This document shows, piece by piece, positions 10,157 through 19,456 of a DNA stretch of 64,000 nucleotides. This stretch comes from Cunninghamella blakesleeana (taxonomy: Eukaryota; Mucoromycota; Mucoromycetes; Mucorales; Cunninghamellaceae): contig JAFCIZ010000001.1 of NCBI GenBank assembly GCA_017871115.1, forward strand, positions 7,500,001 to 7,564,000, read 5' to 3'. Numbering within the stretch: the stretch's first letter is position 1; every line of letters begins with the position of its first letter. The position numbers were made by a program, and so were the translations under genes. The notes beneath the pieces were generated by a model. It did not search any database, was not told where the DNA came from, and was given only the letters and a program-made list of their open reading frames with translations.

Positions 10157-10774
10157 TATATCCCATTTAAACTCAGTATAGATATATATATATACTCTCT
10201 TATATATATGCACTAGCATATATATATCAATGATCGGTATTTAAAATTCAAATCCTTTTTATATAAATACTCGACAATTTTTATTTTATTTTTGAAAAAT
10301 CAGTTAATAACAAGTTAATTTTAAATAAAAGAACTTATATTATAACCAATAAGTCTATTAACTCATCTTTTTAGCTAAAGATTATTTTTATTTTATATTA
10401 ATATTGTTGATTACTATCCAATATTACTTTATATTATTTTATTATAATAATCGTTGATCTTTATCCGATATTATACTTATTTTATTTTAATTTTATTACT
10501 TTGTTTATATAATTGTTGATCTTTATCCAATTATATAATTTATTTTATTTTACTTTATTATTTTATTTTTATTTTAAACTATCGATCTAAACTAAGTTGT
10601 ATCTACTTATAAAACAAGATACTGGTGCTCACTGACAACTAAACTAAACTACAAAGCTATCTACTTTCCAAAACTATAAAAGGAAATTCTACTTTTACAA
10701 CAACCAAAAATTTACACAACTGTCGACAATGGTGATACCAATGGCGCTCTTTGAAATTGGTCACTGCTTTTTTG

Positions 10775-10843
10775 AACCGTTGTTCACTGAACCATTGTTC
10801 ACTGAACCAATGTTCACTGAACCAATGTTCACTGCACCGTTGT
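10775..10843 (+). repeat. 15-bp tandem repeats in the 5' LTR
   Basis: About four to five copies of a unit resembling TTGTTCACTGAACCA; the same array is in the 3' LTR at 18747-18815. It sits upstream of the TATA box, so it may act as an enhancer; that is inference. Confidence 0.8.
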
Positions 10844-10918
10844 TTAATATGAAAGTCACTTCCATATCTTTTCCCTACTCTCAATATACTTTAAATAATT
10901 TTTTTAATTTTTTTTAAA

Positions 10919-10926
10919 TATAAATA
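10919..10926 (+). promoter_or_regulatory. TATA-like box in the family-B LTR
   Basis: TATAAATA follows an A/T-rich stretch and precedes GAACC. The same box is conserved in the other family-B LTR copies and is the likely core promoter of the element. Confidence 0.5.
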
Positions 10927-11488
10927 GAACCAATTTTTTTCTCTTTCTTTCTCTTAAAATTGTCAAATTTTTATAATAAATTATTATCTACTAAATAATT
11001 ATTGAACTTGTCCACTTTATAAAACAAACTTTATAATTTTAAATTTTTTTATTTTAACTTACTATAACATATTCAATTATTGAACTTATCTATTTTTTAT
11101 TTAACAAATTATTTTATTTTTATTTTATTTTTACTTTATAATATTTTATATTATTATATACTATCTTATTTTATAATATTTATTCACTTAAATATTCTAT
11201 ACTACTGATCTAAATCATTTAAACTCTTTACTACTTATTTTACTCGGCGGTCATTAAACTTTTGCTTTAATCCTGCTTATATTTTACTTATAATCTTTAT
11301 TTTATTTTCTTTTATTTTTTTTATTTTATTTTATTTTTTTAATTTTCTATTCCTTTATATTAAGTCGTTCTACTTATAAAACAGGAACTGGTGCTCACTG
11401 GAAACTTATTATATACTCCAAATATAACTTATAATACTCATTCCTCATTTCAAAAATAAATCTTAACCAAAAACCCACATAACATATT

Positions 11489-11506
11489 TGGTGCTCACTG
11501 GCGGGG
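11489..11506 (+). promoter_or_regulatory. Primer-binding site of the gypsy-like element
   Basis: TGGTGCTCACTGGCGGGG begins 4 nt after the 5' LTR. It is identical to the site of the left element (779-796). It should pair with a tRNA ending CCAGTGAGCACCA; I could not name that tRNA. Confidence 0.8.
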
Positions 11507-11611
11507 ATCTTTTCTACAAGCTTATACAATCAATAAACTACTGGGAAAGATATTCATTCTATTAAAACTACTAAACAATAATCAAGCAAGGTGAAAATAA
11601 TAAACTATAGG

Positions 11612-12730
11612 ATGTCTTACGATTATACCGTGTTGGCTCAAAAGCAACCATTAATGGACTTTAAACCTCAACTTATTTCCTTTTCTGGAGGTGAACGTGA
11701 AGATTTTCGTCACTTCAGACAAATATTGGAAACTTATTTGGAACTCTCAAACAATACTACCGATAGTAGAAAACTTGTAATTTTAAAAATTCAAGTTAGA
11801 AAATCTGCTAAAACTTACTTGGATTCACTTAAGGATCAACTTCAAGATGGGTTAACATTCGATGTAGCTATGGATGCATTAGAAAAGAAATTCGTAACTG
11901 CTGAATTACTCGAATCTTATAAATTGATACTTAATAACATGCGACAAGGTGCCGATGAACATCCACGTGATTTCTACTCAAGATTACAGGAAGTTGCACG
12001 ATTGGCTAATAAAGATGATAATGACATTGTGTTAATGCGTTTCCGTTATGGATTGTTACCTGTTATAAGCAAACATTGCATTGAACATGGATCCATTACT
12101 GAACAACAATGGTTAAAATATGCTGAATCATGGTGGAATGCTAATAAAGCCTATGGATCAAATAATAACAATATCTATGATATTGGAATTAATCATACTA
12201 CTACTGATGTTCAACTACATCATTATCCTTTTAGTAACGAATCATTTAATATGATAGACTCTAGTCATCGAAATACGGATACTAATTTATCGGCCAAAAC
12301 TGATCCTGTCGTTACATTATTAGAACGTTTAGTTACTAATATGGAAACAATGGAAAAGAATATGAATGATAAAATAGAACAGATAAATCAATCGACTAAG
12401 AAATCTCATAAAAGTGACAACCTTACAAGTGATGATATTGTTAAAATCGTACGTAGTGAATTATCCAAATCAAATAGAAATAATGGTTATTATCATGGAT
12501 CTAACAATTATAATGGCTCTTATAAAAATAATTTTGGATCAAGACGTTATAATAATCAACAATATAACCAAGATTATAATTATGATAATAATAATAATAA
12601 CTACGTATCTAATCAAACACAACAACAGCAACAACAGCAACAACAGCAACATCAGCAACAGCAATATACACAACAACAATTTAATCAACAACAACAACAC
12701 ATTCAACAACAAACTCATTCAAAAAACTAG
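11612..12730 (+). CDS. Gag
   Basis: 372 codons from the first ATG (11612) after the primer-binding site to a TAG at 12728. The N-terminal ~200 residues form a retrotransposon-gag-like helical region: 'ISFSGGEREDFRHFRQ', 'DFYSRLQEVARLA', 'LMRFRYGLLP'. Residues beyond ~300 are rich in Asn, Tyr and then Gln, including a long polyglutamine tail. I see no CCHC zinc knuckle, so nucleic-acid binding may depend on the basic Asn/Gly/Arg region instead. Gag would form the particle that carries element RNA. The stop falls directly on the frameshift heptamer described at 12721. Confidence 0.88.
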   Translation: MSYDYTVLAQKQPLMDFKPQLISFSGGEREDFRHFRQILETYLELSNNTTDSRKLVILKIQVRKSAKTYLDSLKDQLQDGLTFDVAMDALEKKFVTAELLESYKLILNNMRQGADEHPRDFYSRLQEVARLANKDDNDIVLMRFRYGLLPVISKHCIEHGSITEQQWLKYAESWWNANKAYGSNNNNIYDIGINHTTTDVQLHHYPFSNESFNMIDSSHRNTDTNLSAKTDPVVTLLERLVTNMETMEKNMNDKIEQINQSTKKSHKSDNLTSDDIVKIVRSELSKSNRNNGYYHGSNNYNGSYKNNFGSRRYNNQQYNQDYNYDNNNNNYVSNQTQQQQQQQQQQHQQQQYTQQQFNQQQQHIQQQTHSKN

Positions 12731-12759
12731 ACGGGGCAATTGCATATAATGGTCAATTG
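12721..12759 (+). promoter_or_regulatory. Probable -1 programmed frameshift site between gag and pol
   Basis: The gag frame reads tcA AAA AAC TAG. A AAA AAC (12721-12727) is a canonical -1 slippery heptamer and is immediately followed by the gag stop. The -1 frame continues without a stop into the protease-RT frame. Nine bases after the heptamer a CAATTG (12737-12742) can pair with a second CAATTG (12754-12759) across an 11-nt loop. The pol frame has no convenient ATG, which fits translation as a gag-pol fusion. Confidence 0.75.
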
Positions 12760-15700
12760 GCAGTCCCTGATAACAAATCCATTAACAATAATAATAATAA
12801 AAATATCAACAATAATAATCACATCAACAACAACAAAAACAATTTAAAAAATAATAATATTGAAAAAAATCAACAAAATATGAATGCAATCTTCGATCAA
12901 CATGAACTATGGGATGAAAATGAATATACACATTATGATGATGAAGATCTTTACGCAGCCAGATTAGATAAACCTCCTGCAGTAATGCCTTCATCTTCTA
13001 AAACACCTAAAATAATCAGTAAAGGGAAGCAAAAACTAAATATAAATAATACCTCTAAACTGATCGAGGATATAACTGATCAACAATTAACTCAACAAGA
13101 TATAATTAATGATTATATCATGGATAATATTAATGAATCAGAAAATAAAATAAAACGCAAACGACAACCACCAACACCATTACAAATAAAATATAATATT
13201 GTAGATGACGTTTTTAATCAGAAAGCTAATATTGATGTTGGCGATCTAATTAAATCTTCACACACTTTACGACGTCAATTATTAACAGCATGTAGACCTA
13301 AAAGAAAAACAACAAAATCAAAAGAACAAATTGATACAACTGCAACAGATATACCATTAAATACAATAACGAATACAGAATTAACAACAACAGCAGCTTA
13401 TACAAGTTTAATCATTAATGATAAAAGAATAAAAGGTTTGATTGATAGTGGTGCTTCTAAATCATGTATGTCTAAATCTATGATGAAACTGTTAGGGTTG
13501 CAAATAGATGCTCCTTCTACTAACATATTTATATTAGGAAACGGTACTAAACAAGCAACACTTGGAACAATACATGATGTACAAATACAAGTAAATCCTG
13601 ATATTATAATACCTGTTAATATGGAAGTATTACCTAAGTGTCCTGCTCATCTGGTACTAGGAAATAATTGGTTAAGTCATGCACAAGCTCTCCTTAATTT
13701 TAGAACTAGTACACTTAAAGTATTATATAAACATAAATCAGCTGAACTACCTATCACTTTTTTAAAAGAAACAGATAAACCTTTAGTTACTATTAAAACA
13801 ATCAATACTAATTATCAAACCGAAAACCAAACTCAAGATAATACAACAGGAAATAATAATGAAATAAATACTGATAGTGATACTGATGCTACTGATTCTG
13901 TAACAGATGATGACGAATGGGAACATGATGAATATTCAGAAGAAGAAAATTATTACATGGAAGATGATATAAAAATTAATATTGAACGTAATCAAGAAGA
14001 AAATAGTTTAACTATATCTACTGGTAATGATGGAATGACTATACCACCTCATACAAACTGTCAATTTTATATTAATCCTAACATGCATACGTCTGAACCT
14101 ATACTACTTACACAAGATGATCCTCATACTATATCTAAACCAAATGAATATACATTAAATATAATTAATAGATCTGATAAAGATGTTGATTTACCTCCGC
14201 ATCATATTATTAGTGAATTTTATAATTTAATGAGCAATGAATCTATTCTAGATACTGATGATCTGAAAGGTTATGACATAGTCGAAGAAATTGGTATAGA
14301 AGGAACAACAACAGAACTATTCAATATTGATAATATAAATGATGACAATCCACTGGATGAATCTTTTAAAGAAAAATTACAATTTGGAAACATACCTGAA
14401 AAATATAAGATTAAGTTTTGGAAATTAATAAATCATTATCAAGATGTTTTCGATTGGAATAATGATAAAATGGGTTATACAACAATGATTGAACATGAAA
14501 TAATATTAAAAGAAAACACAGTACCAATTAGACATCGACCTTATCGTATGAGTCCGGTAGAACAAGATTATTTAAAAATGGAATTAGATCGTCTATGTAA
14601 TCTTGGAATAATCAAACCTGCAAATACACCTTATACTGCTCCTATTATTTTGGTTAAAAAGAAAAACGGTGAATATAGAATGGTAGTAGATTACAGAAAA
14701 CTGAATGCCCAAACTAAAGTAGACGCTTACCCACTACCAAGAATTGATGATCTTATTGATGAACTAGGAACTTCAAGTATATTCTCTGCATTAGATCTTA
14801 GAGCTGGCTTTCATCAAGTACCTTTACATGATAATAGTAAAGAATTAACTGGTTTTGTTACAAAATTTGGAACATATCAATATGAAATGCTACCGATGGG
14901 GTTAGTTAATAGTCCTGCTACTTTCCAACGTTTTATAGATATATGTTTTAAATCTATGATGAATAGATGTTTAGTGGCATACATAGATGATCTCAATGTA
15001 CACTCTAGTAATATTGAACAACATTTATCTGATCTTGAAGAATTATTTAAATGTGCAAGACTTGGTGGATTATTATTCAACATAGAAAAATGTGTATTTT
15101 TTAAAGATGAACTAAAATTTCTTGGTTATATTATCACCAAAGATGGAATAAAAACAGATCCAGCAAAAATAGAAAAAGTAAAAGATTATCCACAACCAAC
15201 AACAATTAAACAGATAAGAGGATTTATTGGACTAGCATCTTATTATAGACGTTTCATACAAAACTTTGCAGCAATAGCAAGACCATTACATGATGTTACA
15301 AAGACAAAAAATAAATCACCATGGACTGATATAACAACTAAATCATTTGAATTATTAAAACAAAAACTGACAGAAGCACCTATTCTTAAAAGGGCAGATC
15401 ATAGTAAACCATTTATCATAGTATGTGATGCATCAATAGAAGGTTTAGGTTGCGTTCTATCACAATTAGATGATGATGAACAAGAACATCCTGTAGTATA
15501 TGCAAGTCGTGGATTAAAACAAAGTGAAAGAAATTATAGTGCTACTAAATTGGAATGTCTAGCTCTCATATGGAGTCTACAAATGTTTAGACCCTACCTA
15601 TTAGGAAAAAAATTTACTATAATTTCTGATCATTCTCCTTTGCGTTGGCTGATAAAGGCTCCTAATCCTACTGGTATGGTGGCACGATGGATTACTTACT

Positions 15701-15783
15701 TGGCTGACTATGAATTTGAAATACAATATCGCAGTGGAAAGAAACAACAATCTGCAGACTTTCTTTCAAGACTTGGTTATTAA
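12727..15783 (+). CDS. Pol: aspartic protease, reverse transcriptase, RNase H
   Basis: About 1018 codons in the frame entered by -1 slippage. An Asn-rich, disordered leader of about 200 residues is followed by an aspartic protease ('LIDSGASKSC', near 13440). A long acidic linker comes next. The Ty3/gypsy reverse transcriptase follows ('VDYRKLNAQT', 'SALDLRAGFHQV', 'MLPMGLVNSPATFQR', catalytic 'AYIDDL' near 14980). RNase H is last ('VCDASIEGLGCVL' near 15424, 'LECLALIWSLQMF', 'SDHSPLRWL', 'SADFLSRL'). The frame stops right after RNase H at 15781. Integrase, normally fused downstream, is in a separate frame 926 nt further on. No inactivating change is seen in the catalytic motifs. Confidence 0.92.
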   Translation, partial: LDGAIAYNGQLAVPDNKSINNNNNKNINNNNHINNNKNNLKNNNIEKNQQNMNAIFDQHELWDENEYTHYDDEDLYAARLDKPPAVMPSSSKTPKIISKGKQKLNINNTSKLIEDITDQQLTQQDIINDYIMDNINESENKIKRKRQPPTPLQIKYNIVDDVFNQKANIDVGDLIKSSHTLRRQLLTACRPKRKTTKSKEQIDTTATDIPLNTITNTELTTTAAYTSLIINDKRIKGLIDSGASKSCMSKSMMKLLGLQIDAPSTNIFILGNGTKQATLGTIHDVQIQVNPDIIIPVNMEVLPKCPAHLVLGNNWLSHAQALLNFRTSTLKVLYKHKSAELPITFLKETDKPLVTIKTINTNYQTENQTQDNTTGNNNEINTDSDTDATDSVTDDDEWEHDEYSEEENYYMEDDIKINIERNQEENSLTISTGNDGMTIPPHTNCQFYINPNMHTSEPILLTQDDPHTISKPNEYTLNIINRSDKDVDLPPHHIISEFYNLMSNESILDTDDLKGYDIVEEIGIEGTTTELFNIDNINDDNPLDESFKEKLQFGNIPEKYKIKFWKLINHYQDVFDWNNDKMGYTTMIEHEIILKENTVPIRHRPYRMSPVEQDYLKMELDRLCNLGIIKPANTPYTAPIILVKKKNGEYRMVVDYRKLNAQTKVDAYPLPRIDDLIDELGTSSIFSALDLRAGFHQVPLHDNSKELTGFVTKFGTYQYEMLPMGLVNSPATFQRFIDICFKSMMNRCLVAYIDDLNVHSSNIEQHLSDLEELFKCARLGGLLFNIEKCVFFKDELKFLGYIITKDGIKTDPAKIEKVKDYPQPTTIKQIRGFIGLASYYRRFIQNFAAIARPLHDVTKTKNKSPWTDITTKSFELLKQKLTEAPILKRADHSKPFIIVCDASIEGLGCVLSQLDDDEQEHPVVYASRGLKQSERNYSATKLECLALIWSLQMFRPYLLGKKFTIISDHSPLRWLIKAPNPTGMVARWITYLADYEFEIQYRSGKKQQSADFLSRLGY

Positions 15784-16709
15784 AACAAAAAAAAAAAAAA
15801 AACAACATAAAAAAAAAAAAAAAAAAAAATTTATAATAATAATAAAAAAAATTTGTCCAAAGACGATTGAAGACGATAAAAACTAGACACAAACGTCCAA
15901 GAGAAATTGAAGACGCTAAAAGCTAGACACAAACGTCCAAGAGAAATTGAAGACGCTAAAAGCTAGACACAAACGTCCAAGAGAAATTGAAGACGATAAA
16001 AGCTAGACAAACAATTAACAAAACAACTTATTTTACAATTATTTTATAGAAGACAATATTATACAACAATTATTACTATTTCAACAACACTTGCAACAAA
16101 AATCTATATATTTTTTATACAACAATTATATTATTTATTTACAACAATTATTTTCAACAAACTATCACCTCAATAACATTAACCACAACAAAAAAAAAAA
16201 AAAAAACACATAACAAAAAAAAAAATAATAACAAAATAGCGTCCAAGACGATTGAAGACGTAAAAAGCTAATCTAACAATATATTATTAACTAACTATTA
16301 TTATTTTACAACAATTATTTTTATTACAACAATTACAACAATTTTTACAATTATTTTACAACAATTATTCTTTTATTAATAGACTACAATAACTAACATT
16401 ACAACAAACATTATTTTATAATAATATTTAAAACTACAAAAAAAAAAAAAAAAAACAACAATTAAATACATAACATTTAACAAATACAAAAAAAAAAAAA
16501 AAAAAATTTGTCCAAAGACGATTGAAGACATTAAAAGCTATATTCAAAAATCAAAAACAACTTATAACGCAACACTAATACAACAATACATAATCAAAAA
16601 TCCTTTTCAGAACATATTAAAGCAACTCACACAACTTTATTTAATACAGTTATAATCACACACAAAAGAAAAAAAAAAAAAATTCTTTTTACAACAAAAA
16701 AAAAAAAAA
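15784..16709 (+). other. Spacer between RNase H and integrase frames
   Basis: 926 nt without a long open frame. It is A-rich on the plus strand with repeated runs of A. Three blocks each combine an A run with a GTCCAA(A)GACGATTGAAGAC core (15855, 16241 and 16510). The first block is expanded into a 40-bp tandem array. It could be a leader for a separate integrase mRNA or an intron-like insertion; I see no clear splice pair that would join the two frames. Confidence 0.6.
15855..16012 (+). repeat. 40-bp tandem repeat array in the gypsy spacer
   Basis: Units start at 15855, 15895, 15935 and 15975. Each begins GTCCAA, contains ATTGAAGACG and ends AAAAGCTAGACACAAAC or close to it. Single related units recur at 16241 and 16510. 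Confidence 0.9.
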
Positions 16710-18029
16710 ATGGATCAGCAAATTATAAATAATATTAAAGAATATCTCACAACTTTAAAAATTCCTGAAGACATAACAATAAAAATGAAAAGATACTTAC
16801 AACGAAACTCACATAATTTTATTGTTCGAAACAATAAATTATATAAATTTAATATCAAACATCAAACTCTAAGACAAGTTTTAAATAAGCAAGAAGCTCT
16901 GGAAGCACTGTACATGTATCATCAACATCCTTTAGGTGGACATATTGGTTATCACAATACATTATATAAATTATCAATAAGATATTATTGGGATTCTATG
17001 GCTAAAGATATACAAATATATATAAAAAAATGTTCAAGATGTCAAACGGTAGGTCCTAAAAAATTAAATGAATTTCTCTATCCTATACCAGTTAAATCAA
17101 AACCATTTGAACAATGGGGCTTAGATGTTAAACACGTACCTACATCAAAAGGTGGATACAGATATATTATTGCCGGTATAGATTATCTAACTAAATGGGT
17201 AGAAGCTCGTGCTTTACGTTATCAAACAACATCAGAAGTTGCCTTATTTATTTATGAAGAAATAATATGTCGTCATGGTACACCTCATCTTATAATTACG
17301 GATAATGGCAAACCCTTTATTAGTGATTTAATAAAAAAGGTTTGTAATCAATATAATATACATCATAATACAATATCAGTCGGAAACTCTCAAGCCAATG
17401 GATTGATTGAAAGGTTTAATTCTACACTTGGAACTATAATAAAAAAGGTTACATCAACTGAAAAATCAATATGGGATCAATACCTTCCTTCGGTTCTATT
17501 CGCGTATCGATCCATCAAACAATCTTCAACACAACAATCACCATTTTATTTAACTTATGGATATGACGTTAAAACTCCGTTTGATCAACATGCCAAACCT
17601 ATTGATTTTAATACTTATAATTTTGATACACAATTAAAATTAAGGACAAAAAAGGAAATTCTAGCTCTCAATCAGATAAGACAATCAGCATCAAAAATGA
17701 TAGAAAAATCACAAATGAACCAGAAATTGGCGATCGATAAAAAAGTCTTAAATAATAATAGAGAATGGAAACCTGCCTTTAGAATTGGTGACATTGTAAC
17801 GCTATATAATGGAATAAAAGCAAATTCTTGGTCTGGGAAAATATCTGACATGTGGCAAGGAAAATATATCATACATCAATCTCTTGGGAAAGGTACTTAT
17901 ATGATTAAACCACTAGATACAACAAAGACAAGGATAAAGCGTGTTCACGGTAATAGGCTCAAGATCTTACAATTACCTGATGTAAATTGGAATGTACATG
18001 TTTATAAAACCTATGGATTGGAATTATAA
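16710..18029 (+). CDS. Integrase of the gypsy-like element
   Basis: 439 codons from an ATG preceded by an A run. An HHCC zinc finger lies near the N-terminus ('HQHPLGGHIGYHN' with 'CSRCQ'). The catalytic core has 'WGLDVKH', 'IITDNG' and 'NGLIERFN', with 35 residues between the second Asp and the Glu (DD35E). The C-terminal region ('IGDIVTLYNG', 'WQGKYIIHQSLGKGTYMI', 'RVHGNRLKI') resembles the GPY/F module that follows integrase in this group. It inserts the cDNA into the genome. Being in its own frame, apart from RT-RNase H, is unusual for Ty3/gypsy elements. It may be made from a separate transcript. Confidence 0.9.
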   Translation: MDQQIINNIKEYLTTLKIPEDITIKMKRYLQRNSHNFIVRNNKLYKFNIKHQTLRQVLNKQEALEALYMYHQHPLGGHIGYHNTLYKLSIRYYWDSMAKDIQIYIKKCSRCQTVGPKKLNEFLYPIPVKSKPFEQWGLDVKHVPTSKGGYRYIIAGIDYLTKWVEARALRYQTTSEVALFIYEEIICRHGTPHLIITDNGKPFISDLIKKVCNQYNIHHNTISVGNSQANGLIERFNSTLGTIIKKVTSTEKSIWDQYLPSVLFAYRSIKQSSTQQSPFYLTYGYDVKTPFDQHAKPIDFNTYNFDTQLKLRTKKEILALNQIRQSASKMIEKSQMNQKLAIDKKVLNNNREWKPAFRIGDIVTLYNGIKANSWSGKISDMWQGKYIIHQSLGKGTYMIKPLDTTKTRIKRVHGNRLKILQLPDVNWNVHVYKTYGLEL

Positions 18030-18298
18030 AAAAAAAAAAAAAAAAAAAAATATTACGTACTCTTCCGAAAAAAAAATAATAATAATAATATATATAATAA
18101 TAACCATAATAATATATATAATAATAATCATAATAACATAAATCATATTTAAAAGAAATCAGATAACAAATATAATTTTAACGAAGTTGATCCAGTAACA
18201 CAAAAGAACTAATCTGCCAACACAAAAAAAAAAAAAAAATCTTATAAAAAAAAAAAAAAAAGAATTTTTCTTTCTTTCATTACTCCCTTTATTTTTAT

Positions 18299-18726
18299 CA
18301 GATGAAGACCCACTCTACGATGAAGCACTGGCTGTATTGGAAAACTTCGACAAGCTGCCGGAAATTGAAACATATAAAATGTTTATAAGATATATGTACC
18401 CAATGTACGTGGATGATCATGAAACTATAGAAAAAATAAAAAACAAAATGTGTGAAACTTTCTCGGTTAGCCTCTGTCCTATGGTTCACAGGTTTCTCCA
18501 CCAGTCATTATGTCGCCCTACTACTAAAGAAAGCCTAATTGTATATAAAATGCAACGGACAAACCTATTACAAGAACTCTTTGCAGGTGTTGGTACCGCT
18601 AAAGTCAACAGGATCGTTACTAGAAAAATAAAAAATAGGGATCCCTGGAATCATGTTCAAGATAGAGGGCTATCTTTTGTTGGCGTTGGGGGTGTCGACA
18701 ATGGTGATACCAATGGCGCTCTTTGA
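18299..18726 (+). CDS. Unknown short frame between integrase and 3' LTR
   Basis: An open frame of about 140 codons begins after a pyrimidine-rich stretch ending TTTTATCAG (a good 3' splice site) with 'DEDPLYDEALAVLENFDKL' and runs into the 3' LTR, where it stops at 18724. No ATG starts it in frame near the acceptor. The text reads like a real protein, with charged helices and 'MYPMYVDDHETIEKIK', but I do not recognise it. It could be a spliced extra gene of the element, an envelope-unrelated accessory frame, or an exon captured from the host. Codon use looks like that of coding DNA nearby. Confidence 0.4.
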
Positions 18727-19456
18727 AATTGGTCACTGCTTTTTTGAACCGTTGTTCACTGAACCATTGTTCACTGAACCAATGTTCACTGAACCAATGT
18801 TCACTGCACCGTTGTTTAATATGAAAGTCACTTCCATATCTTTTCCCTACTCTCAATATACTTTAAATAATTTTTTTAATTTTTTTTAAATATAAATAGA
18901 ACCAATTTTTTTCTCTTTCTTTCTCTTAAAATTGTCAAATTTTTATAATAAATTATTATCTACTAAATAATTATTGAACTTGTCCACTTTATAAAACAAA
19001 CTTTATAATTTTAAATTTTTTTATTTTAACTTACTATAACATATTCAATTATTGAACTTATCTATTTTTTATTTAACAAATTATTTTATTTTTATTTTAT
19101 TTTTACTTTATAATATTTTATATTATTATATACTATCTTATTTTATAATATTTATTCACTTAAATATTCTATACTACTGATCTAAATCATTTAAACTCTT
19201 TACTACTTATTTTACTCGGCGGTCATTAAACTTTTGCTTTAATCCTGCTTATATTTTACTTATAATCTTTATTTTATTTTCTTTTATTTTTTTTATTTTA
19301 TTTTATTTTTTTAATTTTCTATTCCTTTATATTAAGTCGTTCTACTTATAAAACAGGAACTGGTGCTCACTGGAAACTTATTATATACTCCAAATATAAC
19401 TTATAATACTCATTCCTCATTTCAAAAATAAATCTTAACCAAAAACCCACATAACA
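18693..19456 (+). repeat. 3' LTR of the gypsy-like element (family B)
   Basis: Same start (TGTCGACAATGG) and end (CACATAACA) as 10721-11484, and no difference noticed between them by eye. The sequence just upstream (GGCGTTGGGGG) is G-rich but not a clean polypurine tract. The internal primer-binding-like motif is at 19361-19373. Confidence 0.92.

Larger units (their letters stand above)
10721..11484 (+). repeat. 5' LTR of the gypsy-like element (family B)
   Basis: Starts TGTCGACAATGG and ends CCCACATAACA. It holds a 15-bp tandem array at 10775-10843, a TATAAATA box at 10919-10926 and an internal primer-binding-like motif at 11389-11401. The 3' LTR repeats it at an offset of 7972. Confidence 0.92.
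10721..19456 (+). mobile_element. Complete Ty3/gypsy-like LTR retrotransposon
   Basis: An 8.7-kb element with two 764-bp LTRs that look identical by eye, TG...CA ends and a 4-bp TSD CAAC (10717-10720 and 19457-19460). The internal part has a primer-binding site, gag, a protease-RT-RNase H frame joined to gag by a probable -1 frameshift, a 926-nt spacer, a separate integrase frame and a short extra frame. The order RT-RNase H-integrase marks the Ty3/gypsy group. Open frames and matching LTRs suggest a recent, possibly still active insertion. Confidence 0.92.

Noticed and set aside
10657..10917. Short open frames on both strands across the LTR repeat array, duplicated at 18620-18889
   Set aside because: They arise from the 15-bp tandem repeat, which has no stops in several frames; the region is LTR promoter sequence.
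12414..12749. Open frame overlapping the end of gag in a third frame
   Set aside because: It is a shadow of the Asn/Gln-repeat part of gag (CAA/AAT repeats are open in all frames); no retroelement domain.
15855..16012. Regular 40-bp repeats considered as a CRISPR array
   Set aside because: There are no unique spacers; units are adjacent and lie inside a eukaryotic retrotransposon.
15781..16710. Intron joining RNase H to integrase
   Set aside because: No convincing donor near the RNase H end with a matching acceptor before 16710 that keeps frame; the stop at 15781 directly follows the conserved end of RNase H.
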